Source: Glossina fuscipes (lineage: Eukaryota > Arthropoda > Insecta > Diptera > Glossinidae). From it: a stretch of DNA of 64,000 nucleotides. Of the stretch, positions 60,301 to 64,000 are shown one piece after another; positions within the stretch are counted from its first letter, which is position 1; each line of letters begins with the position of its first letter. Location of the stretch: NCBI RefSeq assembly GCF_014805625.2, contig NW_023998422.1:8974312-9038311 (forward strand), written 5' to 3'. The notes under the pieces are model-generated. The model had not been told where the DNA came from, did not search any database, and saw only the letters and a program-made list of their open reading frames with translations. A program made the translations under genes and the position numbers.

Positions 60301-62649
60301 TAGTGATACCTATAGAAGCATTATTACATACCAAGCCAGTCTTCTTCACTGGCAAGAATTGGGCTTAAAAAGATTCTTTCATTTTTCGCTTTAATTAATA
60401 ATTGTCTGCTTTAAGTCAGCTAAGCTCGAAGTCTCTTAAACTCGTCTCGTCGTATATGATGCAAGAAGATCATTCTTGTCCGAACGCTTTATAAATTTCA
60501 CTTGAACACATGACAACAGATAACAGGCGGACGAGCTCATAAAATATGATTGACGTTTCATTTTAGTTACGAATCAGAGTTTTATTTAAGGAGTTGCTTG
60601 AAATTTTAAATACTTTATTTGACTCACCTATAATTTGTAAGCGACTACTTTTTTTATCGGTTGACTCGAATGTCTGCACAAAGCATGTGTATTCACCGGT
60701 CATATTCCAATCTGGTCTACGTATTGATATTACTCCCGGACTACCTTCTAAAGTAAAGATTTCGGTGTTTATTTTCGTTTTCATAATACCCTAGAAAGGT
60801 GAAAAAATGATCTGTGTATATGAACGAAATGACGATAATTCCAGAAATGAATTTAATACCATAGCAAAACCTTTCACGGAGGGTATCCATTGGTATATGG
60901 AATGATTATTGAATAACCACTTGAGTACAAAACCCTTTTCACGCGGACCCAGTTCATATTCGCAATCTAGCACCAAAGGATCGGGTTCCATATGACGTTC
61001 CAGTGTATAGGTATGAGGCACCTTTAGGTTTGTTATACGTACCGACTGGCTAACAACTAAGCATGGAAAAAAGAAACAAAAACAAATTTTTCATTTTTAG
61101 AGAATCCATAAACGATGCTCATAATTAATAATGAATTCACAGTTTTAAGGCTTCTTCACATACTTATTAACAAGGACAGCCAAGTTAGTAGTGTTATGCA
61201 CACCGATAGCCTACACGCCATTGGTCTGTGATACATAGGGCTTCCCGAAGTCGTTCCAAAGTTAAACTTTGGTTTGTCGGCAGTGCAGGAATAGTAGTTA
61301 GTTAGTTCGGCGCCGTTTAGACTAAAGGATTTGCGAATTATAGTCTATACCCGCACATACGGGAGGTAAACGTTGCATTGCGTTTTATTTTTTTTTTTTT
61401 TTATATAATCCTTGCGACACAAATATAACTAAGGACGTAAAGTTCGTTGAATCATTATGCTGTCTTGATTAATTAATTGACGTTCCTCTCTTCTTCAGAG
61501 CTTCTTTTTGGCTATTACTGCACTTGTAATGTACCCTTACAAGTGGCCTTACAAGCCGCCTTCTCTCTTCTTTGGTTGTTTTTTTTCTTTTTTTTATAAT
61601 ATCTTTTTTTTTTTTTTTTTTTATTTGAATTTTATGTACGTGTGTAATTATGCTGTGTACCTATTGTTTTTCTTATATTTTCTTCTTCAGCCTTCTTTTC
61701 TTCTTTTTTTGTTCTTTTGCTCTGCCAACACAATTCCCAACTTACTGTTGAGGCTGTCCATCAAATTGATGCATTTTTATATATCAGACTTTCACATATT
61801 TCTCAAGTAAACTTTTCATAATGTCTTAACTCCAGCGTCTAGTATCCTCTACGTTTTAGTTTTATTTTTTTTTTTTTTTTAAGTTTTATTAAAAATTCTT
61901 GTAAATCACTTTTTCATGATTTTATAATTGTAAGTTTTAGCGAAAAATCGACTTCTGAATGGGGGGAGACGATATGTGTGTAAGAAGATTTTTTTTGGAA
62001 CCCATTTGTTCGCTTATAGAGCTGATATCTTTCACCTGGTTAAGCACATTCAAACAGTTGTCCCTTTTCGGTAAAGCTTCGACATTCAAAGGATACGAAT
62101 GCGCATATGCCGGCAAAATAAAGCTTTTATTTGAAAGTCCTTAGTCGATTTTTTTTTTTGGCTGCATTGCTTACTTCCTGTGGCGATAAAATTGCTTTAA
62201 TCAAAAATTCGTTATTATTGAAAAGTTTCAATTACGGTTTATGTACTCTTTATAAAGCAAAATTCTTGAGGATTTAGTGATTACTCTTGCAACTTATTCC
62301 AACCACTCGAGTGTATCCATTAGTTAATTGTTTAGTTTTTTGGAAGCGCTTACAAAAGAGACCGCAATAGTTTAATGAAACGTACCAGGACATGGGCTTG
62401 AATGCACGAATCTGAAAAGAAGATAAAATAAATATTCCATTTCCATTAAAACATGTTTAACATTGTAGCTGTTGCCTCGTCCAATAATTTTTTGCAGAAT
62501 AATTTTATTTGTAAAATTAGTTAATAGTTCGTAGGGAATAAACTTTTATACTTACTTCAAATGACGTATGTCTCTTATGAAGAGAGCATCAATGAATTCC
62601 GCAGGATCATGTGTCGTCGTAGTGCCGTCTTTCTGAACAACAACACCAA
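57330..62649 (-). CDS. Two-Ig-domain cell-surface protein (beat-like/CG13532 type), 5' end missing
   Basis: Minus-strand exons 62556-62649, 62386-62411, 60860-61056, 60628-60790, 59107-59215, 58816-59000 and 57330-57409, all with GT/AG borders and matching phases, about 284 codons. First Ig domain: Cys in LVLDCEYELG, Trp in VLKWLFNN, YQWIPS, and the closing GEYTCFV. Second: VEVMCAVQNVYPQPVLSV, SGLYSMTVRTRIP and ITCAFYLHG with an N-glycosylation sequon (NYT). The C-terminus is WTTVAVVMSIASLALSS, a hydrophobic tail after a basic patch, suited to a GPI anchor. The wording resembles the fly beat-like group that includes CG13532. No signal peptide exon was found, and the two 5'-most exons (GVVVQKDGTTTTHDP... 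and KFVHSSPCP) do not look like a secretion signal, so they are less sure. Likely an extracellular adhesion or receptor protein, function inferred from family only. Confidence 0.78.
58480..58740. repeat. (CT)n tract with family A relative in an Ig-gene intron
   Basis: CT repeat at 58510-58530, then GATGGACAGACAGACGGGCA and GATGGACGGACAGGTCG segments. A similar GCGGACAGATGG piece is at 58215-58300. These are diverged members of the GACGGA-core group. Confidence 0.5.
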
Positions 62650-64000
62650 CTAAAGAGTCATTCGCGATTCGTTTTATCATTCATTTAACTTAATAACTTC
62701 AGAATGCCTTCCGCTTAAAATTGAGCAAAAGAAAAACTAGCATCCAACACTACGTTGAAGAAGTAAGTGTAAGCCGTACAATCTTAGCACGAGAGCCTTC
62801 ATCTGCTTACTCAGTTTGTCTGCGTTAAAAACTCTTAACCCTACTCTACGCAGATTATTTGATAGCAGGATATAGCGAAGATCTATTCGCCGTACATCGT
62901 TTATCGGTTGCATTTGAAATCATAAAACTTATAGCATTTAACAGGTAATAGTTGGAAGCCTCATTTATTTGTTCGGAAAATTGGAGAAGACGCAACGTAA
63001 AACAATTCGTTGGTATTGTAATTGAAGGAAAAGCGAAAAGTGATTATTTCTTTTTAACGAATTGATCGGGCGAATGAATGAAATTATTTGGTGGTTTTTT
63101 GTGCATAATGTCCCTAGAGAAAATGTTAAGTGTTTCGAAATTAAATAACGCGACGACTGGACGATACTTAATCGATTACAGTATTTAGGTAGATTAAGAT
63201 TCCCGTTTTATATGCTATTCCTAGGGTCAAAACTGTTTAATAAAGTTTTTATCGTACATACATTTGGTAGATAGATGGACAGACGTATACAACTTAATCA
63301 ACTTGGCTTTTAAGACTAAAATGAACCAACTTTATATGTACTATATACGATCTCCCGGAGGAATTTTAGAGATTCTAATCTCTTCTTAATATCTGAAAGC
63401 CTGCCAAAGACTTTGTAACGAGTTTTCTCTTAAATAGATGAAACTGTTACTCTTTTCCATTAAGCCTTTCTTTAGCCATGTAAAGGTTGTTTTACGTCGC
63501 GTAAGGTACACAAGCTAAACATTCTTAGGATTAATAATTTATACGCTGATATGATCTCAGCTGAGACTTTCTATGCTTGGAACGACTTTTTCCGTTACGC
63601 CCGAAGTTGTTGCAAATGTTGTCCCATCGAAAGGAACTTGTCTTTAAATCGAAGTAGCCCGCAAAAATGTTTCGATAATTATCATCCGCAGTTTGAGCAC
63701 ACAAATACATGAGCGCACAGATATCCCAGATGGACAGTAAAGTTTAAATGGATTCAGAAAATCACTCTGAATAGATATATATTATAATTGAGATGTATAT
63801 TTTAACCCGATCTGCGATTTGCAAATTCCCGCATAAATTTAATATATCTTTCACACGGGTGGTGTTGAACTACACAGAGACCCAAAGCCTATTAAAGTAC
63901 TAAAAATGCTTTTTTTTCGAAATTCGCGAATTTTCTTATAACATTTTTAATTTACTTGCTTTAGTGTGGCCGTTACTGAATTGCGCTTTAGTATACAAAT
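62650..64000. other. Region upstream of the Ig gene, no gene seen
   Basis: Contains diverged GATGGACAGACG (63275) and CCAGATGGACAGTAAAG (63727) segments with GATTCAGAAAATCACTCTGA, both relatives of repeat family A. The first exons of the Ig gene must lie here or beyond the window, but I could not identify them. Confidence 0.4.

Overview
The window looks like nuclear DNA of a higher (brachyceran) fly. The base composition is very AT-rich, introns are short (57-66 bp in several genes) with GT/AG ends, and nearly every recognisable protein is closest in wording to fly orthologues I know (YME1L, asrij, PIP5K59B, CNDP2, a beat-like Ig protein). Long stretches hold diverged dispersed repeats, microsatellites and dead retroelements. 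I cannot name the species; a calyptrate fly would fit.

Intact or near-intact genes, left to right: Trmt10A (minus, 940-1887, two exons); the cytosolic dipeptidase CNDP2 (plus, 6476-9986, seven exons); asrij/OCIAD (minus, 10162-11106, four exons, tail-to-tail with CNDP2); MED16 (minus, 20953-23304, single exon); the i-AAA protease YME1L (plus, 24185-27106, ten exons, divergent from MED16); the last exon of COX16 (minus, 32792-32969); the RAD51 paralogue XRCC2 (minus, 34250-34984); a type I PIP 5-kinase (minus, 44396-53170, 13 exons plus a long alternative last exon); and a two-Ig-domain cell-surface protein (minus, 57330-62649, 5' end not found).

Between them lie decayed sequences. 14.3-20.1 kb contains a BRCA2-like pseudogene with two BRC motifs, an ABC-transporter ATPase fragment, a duplicated unidentified protein module, tandem repeats, a tRNA-Ser pseudogene and a tRNA-derived SINE-like unit. 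29.4-31.7 kb is a non-LTR retrotransposon with gag and endonuclease but no reverse transcriptase. 33.0-33.9 kb has a transporter fragment and a damaged GLIS-type zinc-finger sequence. 36.5-37.7 kb is the 3' end of another non-LTR element. 37.7-44.4 kb, the PIP5K introns and 53.2-57.3 kb carry several dispersed repeat families, one built around a GACGGACAGACGGA core.

The genes do not form one pathway; this is ordinary eukaryotic gene order. The observations I rate highest are the phase-matched alternative 407-codon last exon of the PIP 5-kinase, the broken BRCA2-like gene, and the number of broken gene fragments in the 14-20 kb and 31-36 kb intervals. Splice sites, exon phases and lengths were worked out by hand from the sequence; orthologue names rest on recalled family sequences, not on a search.
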